The notes beneath the pieces are model-generated. The model worked only from the letters and a program-made list of their open reading frames with translations. It was not told the DNA's origin and did no database searches. Both the position numbers and the translations under genes were made by a program. From a virus, in the IMG/VR virus record IMGVR_UViG_3300046517_000245, positions 1 through 31,012 of that record: a stretch of 31,012 nt of DNA; one strand, 5' to 3'. Positions 14,090 through 22,237 of this stretch are shown one piece after another (within the stretch, counting starts at the first letter, position 1; every line of letters begins with the position of its first letter).

Positions 14090-14361
14090 ACCACCGCCCC
14101 TGACCCATCCACCCAGATAGAACTTGAAGTGAATTTCAGAAACACAGGCTTCCCTAAAGTCTGATCGAAATAAGGCATCCCAACCCATCTAACTCCTGTA
14201 GACCCGGTAGGGCGTTCTGCTGTCGTCCCTGCTCTAGTAGAGTAGAAGCTCACGATCTGTAAAAGGTTGAAGAAAGCCGCATACTCAAGCGAAGGAATCA
14301 GACTGTCCTGTTGAACCACAGGAGATAGAGCTTGAGGCTGTTGGAGTTTCGGGCCTTCCAC
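14086..14361 (-). CDS. Small tail-associated protein, 91 aa
   Basis: GTG 14361 overlaps the gp10-like stop (TAGTG). The first half is helical (QQDSLIPSLEYAAFFNLLQI). The second half ends in YFDQTLGKPVFLKF…WVDGSGAVV, the Y-F-D-x-T-L-G-K-P-x-(F/W)…W-V-D-x-x-G motif common in small phage tail proteins. Position right after gp10 corresponds to the tail-needle slot in P22, but the protein is far shorter than gp26 and lacks its long coiled coil. A cap or connector role for the tail is inferred. Confidence 0.65.
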   Translation of the reverse strand: MEGPKLQQPQALSPVVQQDSLIPSLEYAAFFNLLQIVSFYSTRAGTTAERPTGSTGVRWVGMPYFDQTLGKPVFLKFTSSSIWVDGSGAVV

Positions 14362-15785
14362 TAGAACGCCCCTCCTACTATCTCAGCACTCGCGCCTGTG
14401 ATGATCCTTTTCACTGGATCGGTCACACGAAGTTTCAAAACCCAGTCTCTAGCCCTTCCAAGTCTTCTCCAGATGACTCTTTGAGTGTAAGCGCCTATCG
14501 CACCCATCGAGGCCCAAGCTACTGCTGTGAAAGTCTGACCCCCATCTTTAGAGACTTCAAGCATGATCTGAGGATTTACGCCTTGTCCCATCGTCAAACC
14601 GACTCCTGATTCAATATCGACCTGTATTTGAGGGATGGTCAGGTACTTATCATCCTGCCAGATATGCTTAGACCAAATCTCCATAGGGATTTGAGACCCG
14701 TTGTCATCGAATACACTAGAATCTATCTCGTAGATATTCCCGTTTCTATAGTCTGAAACAAGCTGTCTAGAGAGAAAGGTCTCGAACTTCTGCGCCCAAT
14801 GTCTGTTCCCATTCGTATCCTGACGTTCGGCCCAAGCATTAGAAGCTTGGTCGAATTCCCAAGACTTTTGAGCAGATGGGAAAGTCAGATAGAGCATTGG
14901 ATGTCCACCGAGCATATATCCAAAAGCCTTACAGTCTCCTACAGTCGTGTATTGGTTCAGAAGAAAGTCAATCTCCATAGAGGAAAGCTGTTGAAGCCTA
15001 AAGCCGGAGAGTCTGGATACGTTGACTTCTCCCATATGGTTAGTGAACAACCCAGCTAGGCTGTTGTCGTATTTACACAGACTGAATGGTGAGGCTAGCC
15101 CATATTCTTGAGCCGACCCAGGAATAGGAGAGTAAGGATTTTCTAATCCGGTATCCTGCCAGAACTCCGATGCTTTTGGCCCGAAGATGTTGAGGATTGA
15201 ATGATCCGCTATCAGAGCTTGAACTGCTCCAGGTGCTGTACCAGTGAAATTGATCTGAATAGCAGGCCAAGTCGTCGGGTCTCCGTTCGCTGACAGATTG
15301 AATTGATTAGTAAGACCGTCATTTACAATGAAATAGGTGTCCTGCCAAGTCACCGTCACAGGGTTGGTAGGGAAGTTGCCTGAGACTATTTGGTTAAGAC
15401 CCGCAGGGGTTAGGACGTTGTAGTAGTACCCGTTAAACCCATCTACCAGAACTAGGTTAGTCCCATCATCGACCATCGACACATCACCCGAAGTAGTACC
15501 GATAGTCCCGATTACCGAAGTCGTTCCTGCGTTGTTAATCGAGTAGAGTGTATTACCGTGTACACTGAAAAGTAGTGGGGTTGCAATAGTATCCACCGCC
15601 CACATCCCTCTGGAAGGATTAGAGCCTATCGTCGTACAGAAAGGGGTAAGTCCTGGAGAACCTATTAGAGCAAGGGACGTTCTATCCCCATCAGTCCTAG
15701 TCTCACAGTAGCAGTTGATCCTTTTCTGCGCTGTGATAGCCGGAGACTTACCCTTCTCGCCTATCCCGAATAGCTGTACTCTCAA
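14361..15785 (-). CDS. Packaged-DNA stabilisation/tail protein, P22 gp10-like, 474 aa
   Basis: Starts at TTG 15785 within a TTGA overlap with the gp4-like stop; GGAAGAGGG lies immediately upstream. The N-terminus GIGEKGKSPAITAQKRINCY followed by SLALIGSPGLTPFCT is the typical gp10 opening. A beta-propeller-like series follows (WAVDTIATPLLFSVHGNTLY, SVIGTIGTTSG, GTNLVLVDGFNGYYY, TWQDTYFIVNDGL). The C-terminal half contains PQIMLEVSKDGGQTFT, WRRLGRARDWVLKLR and VTDPVKRIITGAS, all familiar from P22-type tail accessory proteins. With gp4 it closes the portal after packaging and forms part of the tail. Confidence 0.85.
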   Translation of the reverse strand: MRVQLFGIGEKGKSPAITAQKRINCYCETRTDGDRTSLALIGSPGLTPFCTTIGSNPSRGMWAVDTIATPLLFSVHGNTLYSINNAGTTSVIGTIGTTSGDVSMVDDGTNLVLVDGFNGYYYNVLTPAGLNQIVSGNFPTNPVTVTWQDTYFIVNDGLTNQFNLSANGDPTTWPAIQINFTGTAPGAVQALIADHSILNIFGPKASEFWQDTGLENPYSPIPGSAQEYGLASPFSLCKYDNSLAGLFTNHMGEVNVSRLSGFRLQQLSSMEIDFLLNQYTTVGDCKAFGYMLGGHPMLYLTFPSAQKSWEFDQASNAWAERQDTNGNRHWAQKFETFLSRQLVSDYRNGNIYEIDSSVFDDNGSQIPMEIWSKHIWQDDKYLTIPQIQVDIESGVGLTMGQGVNPQIMLEVSKDGGQTFTAVAWASMGAIGAYTQRVIWRRLGRARDWVLKLRVTDPVKRIITGASAEIVGGAF

Positions 15786-16525
15786 TTCCCTCTTCCGTAG
15801 TTGTCTGAGTAGATGTTGTAAGTCGCGTAGGAGTGAGAAACTATCGCCGGATCGTAGTTACTAATCACTTCCTTGATATTGTTCGACTTCACTGCAGCTA
15901 GGGATTCTTCTGCCAGTTGGACAAGATTTTTCTGACCTGGCCCCACAGCAGGTATATCGAAGCCAAACATGCTTGAAATCTCAACCGCAAGATTGTAAAC
16001 ATAGGCCCTCTCATAACCGACTGGCATTGCCAGAACAGTAGTCAGGCTGGCAAATGTCACTTGGTTTAAGACGTTATCAAAGAAACAGGTATAAGCAATC
16101 AAAGGGGTCGGGAAGATGTTTATCACTCCCAAAGGGCTTTGGGGATCGTAGAACATCGTATTCGGAATCTGACTCGTCCTCGTAGGGCCTCTATTACCTA
16201 TCTGGTTCCACTTGTCTCTAGGTAAGAGTCTCATCAGGAAGTTGTTGTTGTTCGTATCCCTGATATAGGCTTGTATGATCTCCTGTGGACGAATGGTGTT
16301 TATATTCCCCCCAGGCCCTACTGTGTAAGAAGCCTGACCCACTACTAGAGGAAAGCTTTGTTCCTCGACCTCATAGGAAACTAAGTCATCCAGACTCCAC
16401 GAATCTAGCATTGCATTGAAAGCTACCAATCCGTCGTTAGCTTCTGCTGCTGTGGGAACTTCGGTAGAACCCAAAGCTTTCAGAGCTTTCATCGCCCTCG
16501 TGATAAGGTCGTTCGCAGTTGTCAT
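15782..16525 (-). CDS. Tail accessory factor, P22 gp4-like, 247 aa
   Basis: ATG 16525 overlaps the glycosyltransferase stop (TAATG). The N-terminus TANDLITRAMKALKALGSTE followed by PTAAEANDGLVAFNAMLDSW is the diagnostic opening of gp4/head-to-tail adaptor proteins. The next strands include SFPLVVGQASYTVGPGGNI, RPQEIIQAYIRD and a WNQIGNRGPTRTSQIPNTM stretch. The C-terminus VAAVK-type helix is present as EESLAAVKSNN. It binds the portal ring and extends the channel. It is separated from the coat gene by a block (GroES, methyltransferase, glycosyltransferase) that P22 lacks. Confidence 0.85.
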   Translation of the reverse strand: MTTANDLITRAMKALKALGSTEVPTAAEANDGLVAFNAMLDSWSLDDLVSYEVEEQSFPLVVGQASYTVGPGGNINTIRPQEIIQAYIRDTNNNNFLMRLLPRDKWNQIGNRGPTRTSQIPNTMFYDPQSPLGVINIFPTPLIAYTCFFDNVLNQVTFASLTTVLAMPVGYERAYVYNLAVEISSMFGFDIPAVGPGQKNLVQLAEESLAAVKSNNIKEVISNYDPAIVSHSYATYNIYSDNYGRGN

Positions 16526-18675
16526 TAGGCCGCCTTTGGAGGATTCCTCAAGAACGTGTCATAGTTACCCATCCAACCTTTGATTCCATAGTGTCCGAAG
16601 TGGATATTGGGATAGATATACCCTTCCACTCCTATAGCTCTCATCCTCTTACCGAAGACTCTATCCTCACCCCACCTCAATCCATCTGCTCTCTCACAGG
16701 TGTAGAATTCTGTGTACATACGTTCAGGGTAGGAAGGATCGGCAGAACTGTCTTGGTAGGTCATGTCTTTATAGTGGTCTTTGAACTTCACTAGACACTC
16801 TCGTTTCATCCTGATAAACCCACCTGATATGTATTCCGCTTGGATCAAAGCCGTACCATCAGGTAAGACTCTGCCAACAGGATGATGCTTTCCGTTTTCC
16901 TCTTTCAGAACAGGGATGGAAGTCCACTTATCCCATGAGTTTTTCTGAGGATAAGACCCCATTACAATCTGTTCCGGCAGTTGGAGAATCTTGATTAGAG
17001 CGTCTGGATTCCATTGCATATCCGAGTCGATGATAAAGAGGTCTGTAGCATCCGGGTCTTCCAGGAACCTCATGGTGATCGTGTTCTTTGCACGGTCTAC
17101 ATAAGAGTCTCCAGAAAGCTCGTGCCACTCCCACTCAATCCCTAATTGAGTCAAAACCTTGGTCGTATAGACCATACTTTGAATGTATGGACTAAACCCT
17201 CTCATCTCATAGAAAGGAGTCGCCAGAATCACCTTCATTCTAGGCTGGTAGTAAGGGATTTTAGCGTCGTGGTATCGCTGCTTCAGTTTCCTGGATTCTT
17301 CAGGCTTTAGAAGACTTTTGTTCTCTCCATGAATTCTCGTATGAGTAAGTGGTTCCTCGATGATCTTGATGTTCTCTCTCTGTAAAAGCTTGAGATACAT
17401 CTCATAATCTGTAAGGACTCCACAGTCAGCCCAACCACCGACTGATTTGATCGTCTTCGTCCGATACATTCCCACCCCGAAATAGACGTTCCCATAGTAC
17501 ATATGGGTCAACCACTGATCCCTGGACTTGTTAGCAGCTTTGGGGATGTTTTTGAAAGGATGGTCTTCAGCGAACGGCTTTCCTTCTTCATTGATGAAAT
17601 CAGTTTGGGAAGCGACAAATTCAAGCCAAGCGTCTTTCTTGAACTCTCCTAGTGCTTTTTCAATGAAGTTAGGCTCGATCAAATCGTCAGCAGCTAGAGA
17701 AACGTAGAACTCTCCAGTAGCTAATGAGGCCATTTGATTAATAGCTTTTACAGTACCCCTGTTCTCGTCGAACTTCAGGTATTTGATCTTCTCTGCGTAA
17801 GGTGTAAGGACTTCTGCCAGATTGTCTGTAGAAGCGTCGTCTAGAACTAGAATCTCCAAGTCCTTATAGGTCTGGTTCAGAACCGAATCCAGAGCTTGAG
17901 GAATGAACTTCGCCATATTGAAGACTGGAATTCCAACCGTGACTTTACCCTCAATCGGAGGGAGTTTTACTTGATGCTTCTTCCTCACCAACATGATGTC
18001 TTTAGCGAACTTCTCCGCTGAATCCGGCTTGGGTGCGGTAAGTCTAGTGTCCGGTTGATCGGCATCGGCCCATCTATAAGGCAGTACCATCCCTTCATAC
18101 TTCTTGAAGAATCGGACGAACCATTCAAGGTCTGAGCAATAGAAAATCTGAGGATCGAAGACACCTATATCTTCAACAATAGACTTCCTCATCAGCATCG
18201 AAGCTCCACCAATGGGGATGTTATCCAGAGTCAATAGGGTTCTTACCCAAGCCTCTGAACTCCTGTTGTGTGCTCTTAGAGTGTTCTGCTCCCACAAAGG
18301 TCTTTCACCCATAAGACCTTTACCCGGAAGCCCCCAGACACATCCGATTTCAGGATGTGAGTCCATGAACTCTACTTGGATTTTTAGCTTGTCCTTCTCA
18401 ATCCATTCGTCTGCTGAGAGGGGTTGGACATACTCACCTAAAGCATGAGTCAGCGCCCAGTTAAGTCCGTGAGGGATACCCCTGTTAGTAGGGAACTTGT
18501 GGAGTCTGATCCTTGGATCGTTGAACTCGCGTATTACTCCTTCGATGTCCTCTGTAGAACCATCGTCAACGATCACCAATTCCCAATCCTCGAATGACTG
18601 AGCCTTTACAGACTCAATCATCTTTTTCAGATATGTCGATTGATTGAGAACCGAAGTACAGACACTGACCTTCAT
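16525..18675 (-). CDS. Three-domain glycosyltransferase, 716 aa
   Basis: ATG 18675 directly follows a TAA, with GGGGGT upstream. Domain 1 (residues 1-235) is a GT2 fold: VSVCTSVLNQSTYL, VIVDDGS (Asp37, Asp38), LSADE (86-90) and SDLEWFVRF (181-189). Domain 2 (244-470) is a second GT2: VTVGIPVFNMAKFI, LVLDDASTD (Asp279, Asp280), LAADD (327-331) and LTDYEMYLKL. Domain 3 (480-716) is a different, phage-type glycosyltransferase: KVILATPFYEM, VDRAKNTITMRFL, LFIIDSDMQW with D-S-D at 550-552, SGGFIRMKRE, WGEDRVFGKRM (Glu670, Asp671) and HFGHYG. All three keep their nucleotide-sugar/metal acidic motifs, so three sugar transfers per protein are possible. Targets are unknown; virion or host surface glycan is inferred. 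Confidence 0.85.
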   Translation of the reverse strand: MKVSVCTSVLNQSTYLKKMIESVKAQSFEDWELVIVDDGSTEDIEGVIREFNDPRIRLHKFPTNRGIPHGLNWALTHALGEYVQPLSADEWIEKDKLKIQVEFMDSHPEIGCVWGLPGKGLMGERPLWEQNTLRAHNRSSEAWVRTLLTLDNIPIGGASMLMRKSIVEDIGVFDPQIFYCSDLEWFVRFFKKYEGMVLPYRWADADQPDTRLTAPKPDSAEKFAKDIMLVRKKHQVKLPPIEGKVTVGIPVFNMAKFIPQALDSVLNQTYKDLEILVLDDASTDNLAEVLTPYAEKIKYLKFDENRGTVKAINQMASLATGEFYVSLAADDLIEPNFIEKALGEFKKDAWLEFVASQTDFINEEGKPFAEDHPFKNIPKAANKSRDQWLTHMYYGNVYFGVGMYRTKTIKSVGGWADCGVLTDYEMYLKLLQRENIKIIEEPLTHTRIHGENKSLLKPEESRKLKQRYHDAKIPYYQPRMKVILATPFYEMRGFSPYIQSMVYTTKVLTQLGIEWEWHELSGDSYVDRAKNTITMRFLEDPDATDLFIIDSDMQWNPDALIKILQLPEQIVMGSYPQKNSWDKWTSIPVLKEENGKHHPVGRVLPDGTALIQAEYISGGFIRMKRECLVKFKDHYKDMTYQDSSADPSYPERMYTEFYTCERADGLRWGEDRVFGKRMRAIGVEGYIYPNIHFGHYGIKGWMGNYDTFLRNPPKAA

Positions 18676-18834
18676 TTAACCCCCAAGTTGAAGAAACATA
18701 GCCTTCGTTTTACGACTGACAGAAAGAGTAAGCAATGGAAACCCTTCCACGGTATGACCAAATGCTACGATAAAAATGATCCCGAAAAGTCTTTTTGCAC
18801 TGACATATTCAATGTGAAAAGTTTTCCACTTCAT
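18676..18834 (-). CDS. Possible small membrane protein, 52 aa
   Basis: The 133-nt gap between the methyltransferase stop and the glycosyltransferase start is covered by a frame ending at TAA 18676, whose stop directly precedes the glycosyltransferase ATG. It is open from ATG 18870, but ATG 18834 is more likely because it shortens the overlap with the methyltransferase. The product has a basic start (KWKTFHIEYVSAKR), a hydrophobic span (LFGIIFIVAFGHTVEGFPLL) and a basic end. No good ribosome site is seen. It may be real or a chance frame in a spacer. Confidence 0.35.
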   Translation of the reverse strand: MKWKTFHIEYVSAKRLFGIIFIVAFGHTVEGFPLLTLSVSRKTKAMFLQLGG

Positions 18835-19513
18835 GTAAGTGAGTCTCGCTCTTGTATAAAGTGAACCCAAGAGAATCGGTTATCAGAGGCCAGATACTTC
18901 CAACCGCAGGAGTACCAACTGCGTCTTTCCTGTACTGATGTTGGATAGGTTGCTTATCTGAAGTCGTCTCCGGGCCTTTTCTAGCCATACTGACTACTAG
19001 AATGTGATTCCCATGCGTCTTGGGTGAGGGGCCGTTCTTGTTACCTTCCCACTTGTATTTGAACCATCTCCAAGGGCCGTAAAGAAGCTCCCTCATAGAT
19101 TTATACGAGCAGATGTAAGCCTCCCACTCAATGAAGTTGTTCTCCCGATAGTAGTCACAGAACCATCCGGGGGAGTACATGAGGTAGGGGCTGTTAAATG
19201 AGGAAGCAGACTCCATGCAAACGACTCTACCCCCTGGTTTTAGCATCTTGCTGAAGTTCATCATCGCTTGGGCGGGGTTGAACATATTGTCTAGACACCC
19301 CCCATTGAAGATGAAATCGAACCTGTTGTGTAAATCTTCGGGTACGGGATAACCCAAGTCCCAGACGATATCTGCCCCTTCATAGTCCGACTGGTCGAGT
19401 ATCATATGAGGTATATCTAGAGGCTTGAATTCGGTTTGATAGCCGATAAACAAGACCTCACCCTTTATTTCAAGGGTTTTCAGGTAGTCAACTATTGGGG
19501 CGAGAAGACTCAT
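18809..19513 (-). CDS. SAM-dependent methyltransferase-like protein, 234 aa
   Basis: ATG 19513 lies 26 nt inside the GroES gene, with weak GGCGG upstream. A Rossmann-type core is visible but degenerate: GEVLFIGYQTE replaces the usual GCGxG loop, ADIVWDLGYPVP supplies an acidic strand 2-3 region, and RFDFIFNGGCLDN (motif IV-like) is followed by NPAQAMMNFSKMLKPGGRVV (motif V/VI, clearly Methyltransf_11-like). The C-terminal part contains GWFCDYYRENNFIEW, WRWFKYKW and a Gln/His-rich tail. A partner modification enzyme for the adjacent glycosyltransferase (sugar or virion methylation) is the most economical idea. The weakened SAM-binding glycine loop leaves activity uncertain. Confidence 0.65.
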   Translation of the reverse strand: MSLLAPIVDYLKTLEIKGEVLFIGYQTEFKPLDIPHMILDQSDYEGADIVWDLGYPVPEDLHNRFDFIFNGGCLDNMFNPAQAMMNFSKMLKPGGRVVCMESASSFNSPYLMYSPGWFCDYYRENNFIEWEAYICSYKSMRELLYGPWRWFKYKWEGNKNGPSPKTHGNHILVVSMARKGPETTSDKQPIQHQYRKDAVGTPAVGSIWPLITDSLGFTLYKSETHLHEVENFSH

Positions 19514-19796
19514 TCAGTACCGCCATGATTGAGTTCTGTCGGGTCACGATGAACTCTGTTCCGTTCAATTTAGTGACCTGATGCCCTCCAGTAGAGAATA
19601 GGACTACATCTCCCTTTTTCACATCGTTTGGGATGAAGACGCCTTTAGAAGACAACTTCCCCGGCCCTGCTTCTTCTACCGTACCGATGTCTTCTAGAAA
19701 ATCTTTGGAATCGACTAAGAAAATCCCCCCGGCAGAGATTTCCTGCTGAGGGGTTCTCCTGATGATTACTACATCTTGTACAGCTTTGAAGTTCAC
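19488..19796 (-). CDS. Phage-encoded GroES-type co-chaperonin, 102 aa
   Basis: GTG 19796 overlaps the previous stop (GTGA). The sequence follows GroES along its length: AVQDVVIIRR (GDRVLVKR in bacterial GroES), a mobile loop PQQEISAGGIFLVDS (residues 16-30) with GGIFL in place of GGIVL, IGTVEEAGPGKL (39-48), PNDVKKGDVVLFSTGG (56-71) and EFIVTRQNSIMAVLN (81-95). The hydrophobic tripeptide that contacts GroEL is retained as Ile-Phe-Leu. It should cap the host chaperonin, probably to fold the coat protein encoded two genes upstream, as T4 gp31 does for gp23. Length is close to that of bacterial GroES. Confidence 0.85.
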   Translation of the reverse strand: MNFKAVQDVVIIRRTPQQEISAGGIFLVDSKDFLEDIGTVEEAGPGKLSSKGVFIPNDVKKGDVVLFSTGGHQVTKLNGTEFIVTRQNSIMAVLNESSRPNS

Positions 19797-20029
19797 GCAG
19801 CTACCGTAGAACAGTTAATCAGCCCGAGGGAGTGCAGAGCAATAGCCAAAGAACTAGCCAAAGCTCCAGAACTCAGCGATAGAGTGATGAAAGAGCTTCC
19901 ACCCGATTGCCTTGCCACAGTACTGACGTTGTAGAAACTGATCTTATCGGTTGCGCTTTGTCCCATAACCGTACCTTGGGAGTTAGCATCCGACAGTTGC
20001 TTTACTGCATTGCTTGAAGATAGTGGCAT
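19793..20029 (-). CDS. Small coat-adjacent protein, 78 aa
   Basis: ATG 20029 is chosen over 20041: GGAGG stands 5 nt upstream and the coat stop lies just before it. The sequence has SDANSQGTVMGQSATDKISF followed by YNVSTVARQSGG and ends in a small hydrophobic Ala/Ser/Leu-rich tail (GALASSLAIALHSLGL). The GT(V/L)xGQSATDKIxFY motif is one I recall from tiny phage proteins encoded next to coat genes. It may be a minor decoration or head-fibre protein; the role is inferred from position. Confidence 0.6.
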   Translation of the reverse strand: MPLSSSNAVKQLSDANSQGTVMGQSATDKISFYNVSTVARQSGGSSFITLSLSSGALASSLAIALHSLGLINCSTVAA

Positions 20030-20030
20030 G

Positions 20031-21242
20031 TTAGCCTCCAAGACGAACGGCTAGTTCGTCGTAATAGGTCGTAGTACCGTACAGAATATCAATACGAGTC
20101 GGGAATACGTCATTGTTAATGTCGTAAGCCCTGATGACTCTCATAGAGATGTTTCTGTAAGTCTCGCGTGCAGCAAAGTCTACTCCTTGCGGGATTTCCA
20201 TCGGCACCATCACCAGACCAAACGCGTCCCGAGTAAAGGCGAGGTTGTTGGGCCCAGAGATTTGGGTAGCACTCGTACCAGACAACCACAGAATCGCAGC
20301 CGCTGTACTCATCGGACCTGTTGCATTCTGATACGGCCCAGAAGTGATTACAGAAGGAGAGAAGGTCACTGTCCAAGAGCTACCTGCTACCGCTGTCGTA
20401 CCAGTCACTACAAAGTTCTTCAAAACTCCGGTAGACAGACGGCTTTGCGGATTGACGTTGAAGACCCCAGCTACGGTGAAGACTTCACCCAGACCCATGT
20501 TCTCGGTCGGGGTTCCACCTGCCATAACTGTGGAGGCTCCATTGCCTTGAGGGCCTGTAACTGAGGAAACAGTCATAGCAATAGAACTATTATGCTGAAT
20601 CCCCGTAGCGCCTCCTGGGATGTTCTGATCCATATAGACTTCGTAATTACCGATGGTTGCCAGATAACCCTTCACGAGGGCTTCTTTGGCAGTCGGCATC
20701 ACAAAGCTTGGAGTCATCCCATTAGCAATCGCCCAGTAAGCAGCCGGATTCAGAACTAGAGTCCGGTTGTCCTGCGGAGCGGATAATTCATCCTGCCTCC
20801 GACCCGTAAGCTGAACCGAGGTCGAAAAAGCAGCAGGAGTAATCAAGGGAGTGCCTACATAATTGGAAATCCCCGAGGTTGCATTGGCTAGAACGTCCAG
20901 ATCGACCTTATTAGCCAGCGAAGCCATTGCAGGCTTCAGATACCTTTCAGAGAACTCCTCAACGGTTAGAGTCAGGTCTTGAGAAGTAAACTGGAAGTCC
21001 GCATGTTGCTGTTGGTTGATGGTAATCGTGACTGAAGGCTCAGCAATGTCCTGAATCTGAAGTCCCGGGCCTGAAGCAATCGTGAAGCGATTGGGTTTCC
21101 GAATGGTAAGAGAATTGCCAATCTTGACGAATTGGTTCTCGAACTTCCGGTTGACCCTGTTCGCCGCCACGAGGTTATTCTCCAGGATCACCAGACTTTC
21201 TTTAGTGATGATCGTCGGAGTTAGAAGTACCTGTGAAGACAT
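20031..21242 (-). CDS. Major coat protein, P22 gp5-like, 403 aa
   Basis: ATG 21242 has AAGGA about 8 nt upstream. The N-terminus TIITKESLVILENNLVAANR and KFENQFVKIGNSLTIRKPNR followed by PSVTITINQQQHADFQF and LTVEEFSERYLKPAMASLAN match the P22 coat family (N-arm, E-loop, spine helix). The middle contains the nested insertion-type domain region, and the C-terminus ends RIDILYGTTTYYDELAVRLGG. It forms the T=7-type shell with the scaffold encoded just before it. It is the probable client of the GroES two genes downstream. Confidence 0.9.
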   Translation of the reverse strand: MSSQVLLTPTIITKESLVILENNLVAANRVNRKFENQFVKIGNSLTIRKPNRFTIASGPGLQIQDIAEPSVTITINQQQHADFQFTSQDLTLTVEEFSERYLKPAMASLANKVDLDVLANATSGISNYVGTPLITPAAFSTSVQLTGRRQDELSAPQDNRTLVLNPAAYWAIANGMTPSFVMPTAKEALVKGYLATIGNYEVYMDQNIPGGATGIQHNSSIAMTVSSVTGPQGNGASTVMAGGTPTENMGLGEVFTVAGVFNVNPQSRLSTGVLKNFVVTGTTAVAGSSWTVTFSPSVITSGPYQNATGPMSTAAAILWLSGTSATQISGPNNLAFTRDAFGLVMVPMEIPQGVDFAARETYRNISMRVIRAYDINNDVFPTRIDILYGTTTYYDELAVRLGG

Positions 21243-21258
21243 GATTTTTCCTTAAGGG

Positions 21259-22221
21259 TTAGTGCCGCATCCCTCCGGGTCTTCGTTCTTCGGCAAGTTG
21301 CTTTTTACGCCTGGAAGCGTATTCCTCCATACTTTCTTCTTCTGGAGATTTACTGACTTCCGAGCTTGCTTTGATCGGTTTCCCCGGTGCGGGTGCAGCG
21401 GATACGGACTTGGCAGATGTCGGAGGGGTTGAAATCCTCTGACTGATTTTGCCAAGCTCCACAAGCTGTAACTGGGGAAGGAGTTTGGAAATACGCTCGG
21501 CTTCAGCCGGATTCTTACCTAGAAAATGAGCGATGTCGGGCCCGTCTTCGGAATAGAAAATCGCATTCGCCATATGAGGAGTGACTTGAACATCGGGAGA
21601 TTCCGCGACTTCTGAATAGTCCGGGTATTTCTCCTTGGCCTTCTCCACTCTGGTTTTATAGGATGTCCGGGCTTGCTCCATGTCCTGAGCAAGTCTCGCA
21701 TCCAGGCGCTTTTTGTCTTCCTCCGCAATAGAAGCTTTCACTTCCCTTCTAGCAATCCAACTGGCGCGATCTGTTACGTACTTTTCCAGCGCACCGTCGT
21801 AGCCTTCAGGGTCGTTAGGGTCTCGTTGCGGTTTTTGGGGTTCCTGATCGTCATCCTTGACTTCAAGCTTTGGCCTTTCTAAAGCGGACAAAGCCCTATC
21901 CAGGCGTGCTTCTGCGGCTTCTGCTCTACGTCTTTCGTCTTCTCGTTGCCTAGTAAGCTCATCAATCCTTTTCTGAACCCCTTTCGCCTTTTTAGGCTCA
22001 GGTTCTGCGGCGGGATCGTCCGGTTTGTCCGAGGGGGTCGATTCCTCGACTTCTGCGACAGGCGCTGTTTTAACTTCCGGTTCAGCGGGAGCCGGTTCTT
22101 TTGGAGGAGAAGCGTCTGGTTTTGTCTCTACTACAGGTATATCAGTCGTAGTAGACAAAGCCGGAGGGTTCTTATCCAGAATGTCCATCATCTTGGGTTG
22201 TTCGACTACTACGTCAGGCAT
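21259..22221 (-). CDS. Scaffolding protein, 320 aa
   Basis: GGAGG precedes ATG 22221 by 5 nt. The N-terminal 80 residues are Pro/Glu/Lys-rich and disordered (TKPDASPPKEPAPAEPEVKT). Long helical segments follow (QKRIDELTRQREDERRRAEA, EEDKKRLDARLAQDMEQART). A Glu/Pro hinge leads to a basic C-terminus (EYASRRKKQLAEERRPGGMR). Composition, helicity, the basic coat-binding end and position directly before the coat gene match P22-type scaffold. It should be expelled or lost on DNA packaging. Confidence 0.8.
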   Translation of the reverse strand: MPDVVVEQPKMMDILDKNPPALSTTTDIPVVETKPDASPPKEPAPAEPEVKTAPVAEVEESTPSDKPDDPAAEPEPKKAKGVQKRIDELTRQREDERRRAEAAEARLDRALSALERPKLEVKDDDQEPQKPQRDPNDPEGYDGALEKYVTDRASWIARREVKASIAEEDKKRLDARLAQDMEQARTSYKTRVEKAKEKYPDYSEVAESPDVQVTPHMANAIFYSEDGPDIAHFLGKNPAEAERISKLLPQLQLVELGKISQRISTPPTSAKSVSAAPAPGKPIKASSEVSKSPEEESMEEYASRRKKQLAEERRPGGMRH

Positions 22222-22237
22222 AAAACCTCCAAGTCGT

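Noticed and set aside
13685-14188. Longer form of the cupin starting at 14188
   Set aside because: The extra 33 residues lie inside the preceding gene and do not look like cupin sequence; ATG 14089 forms the ATGA overlap typical here.
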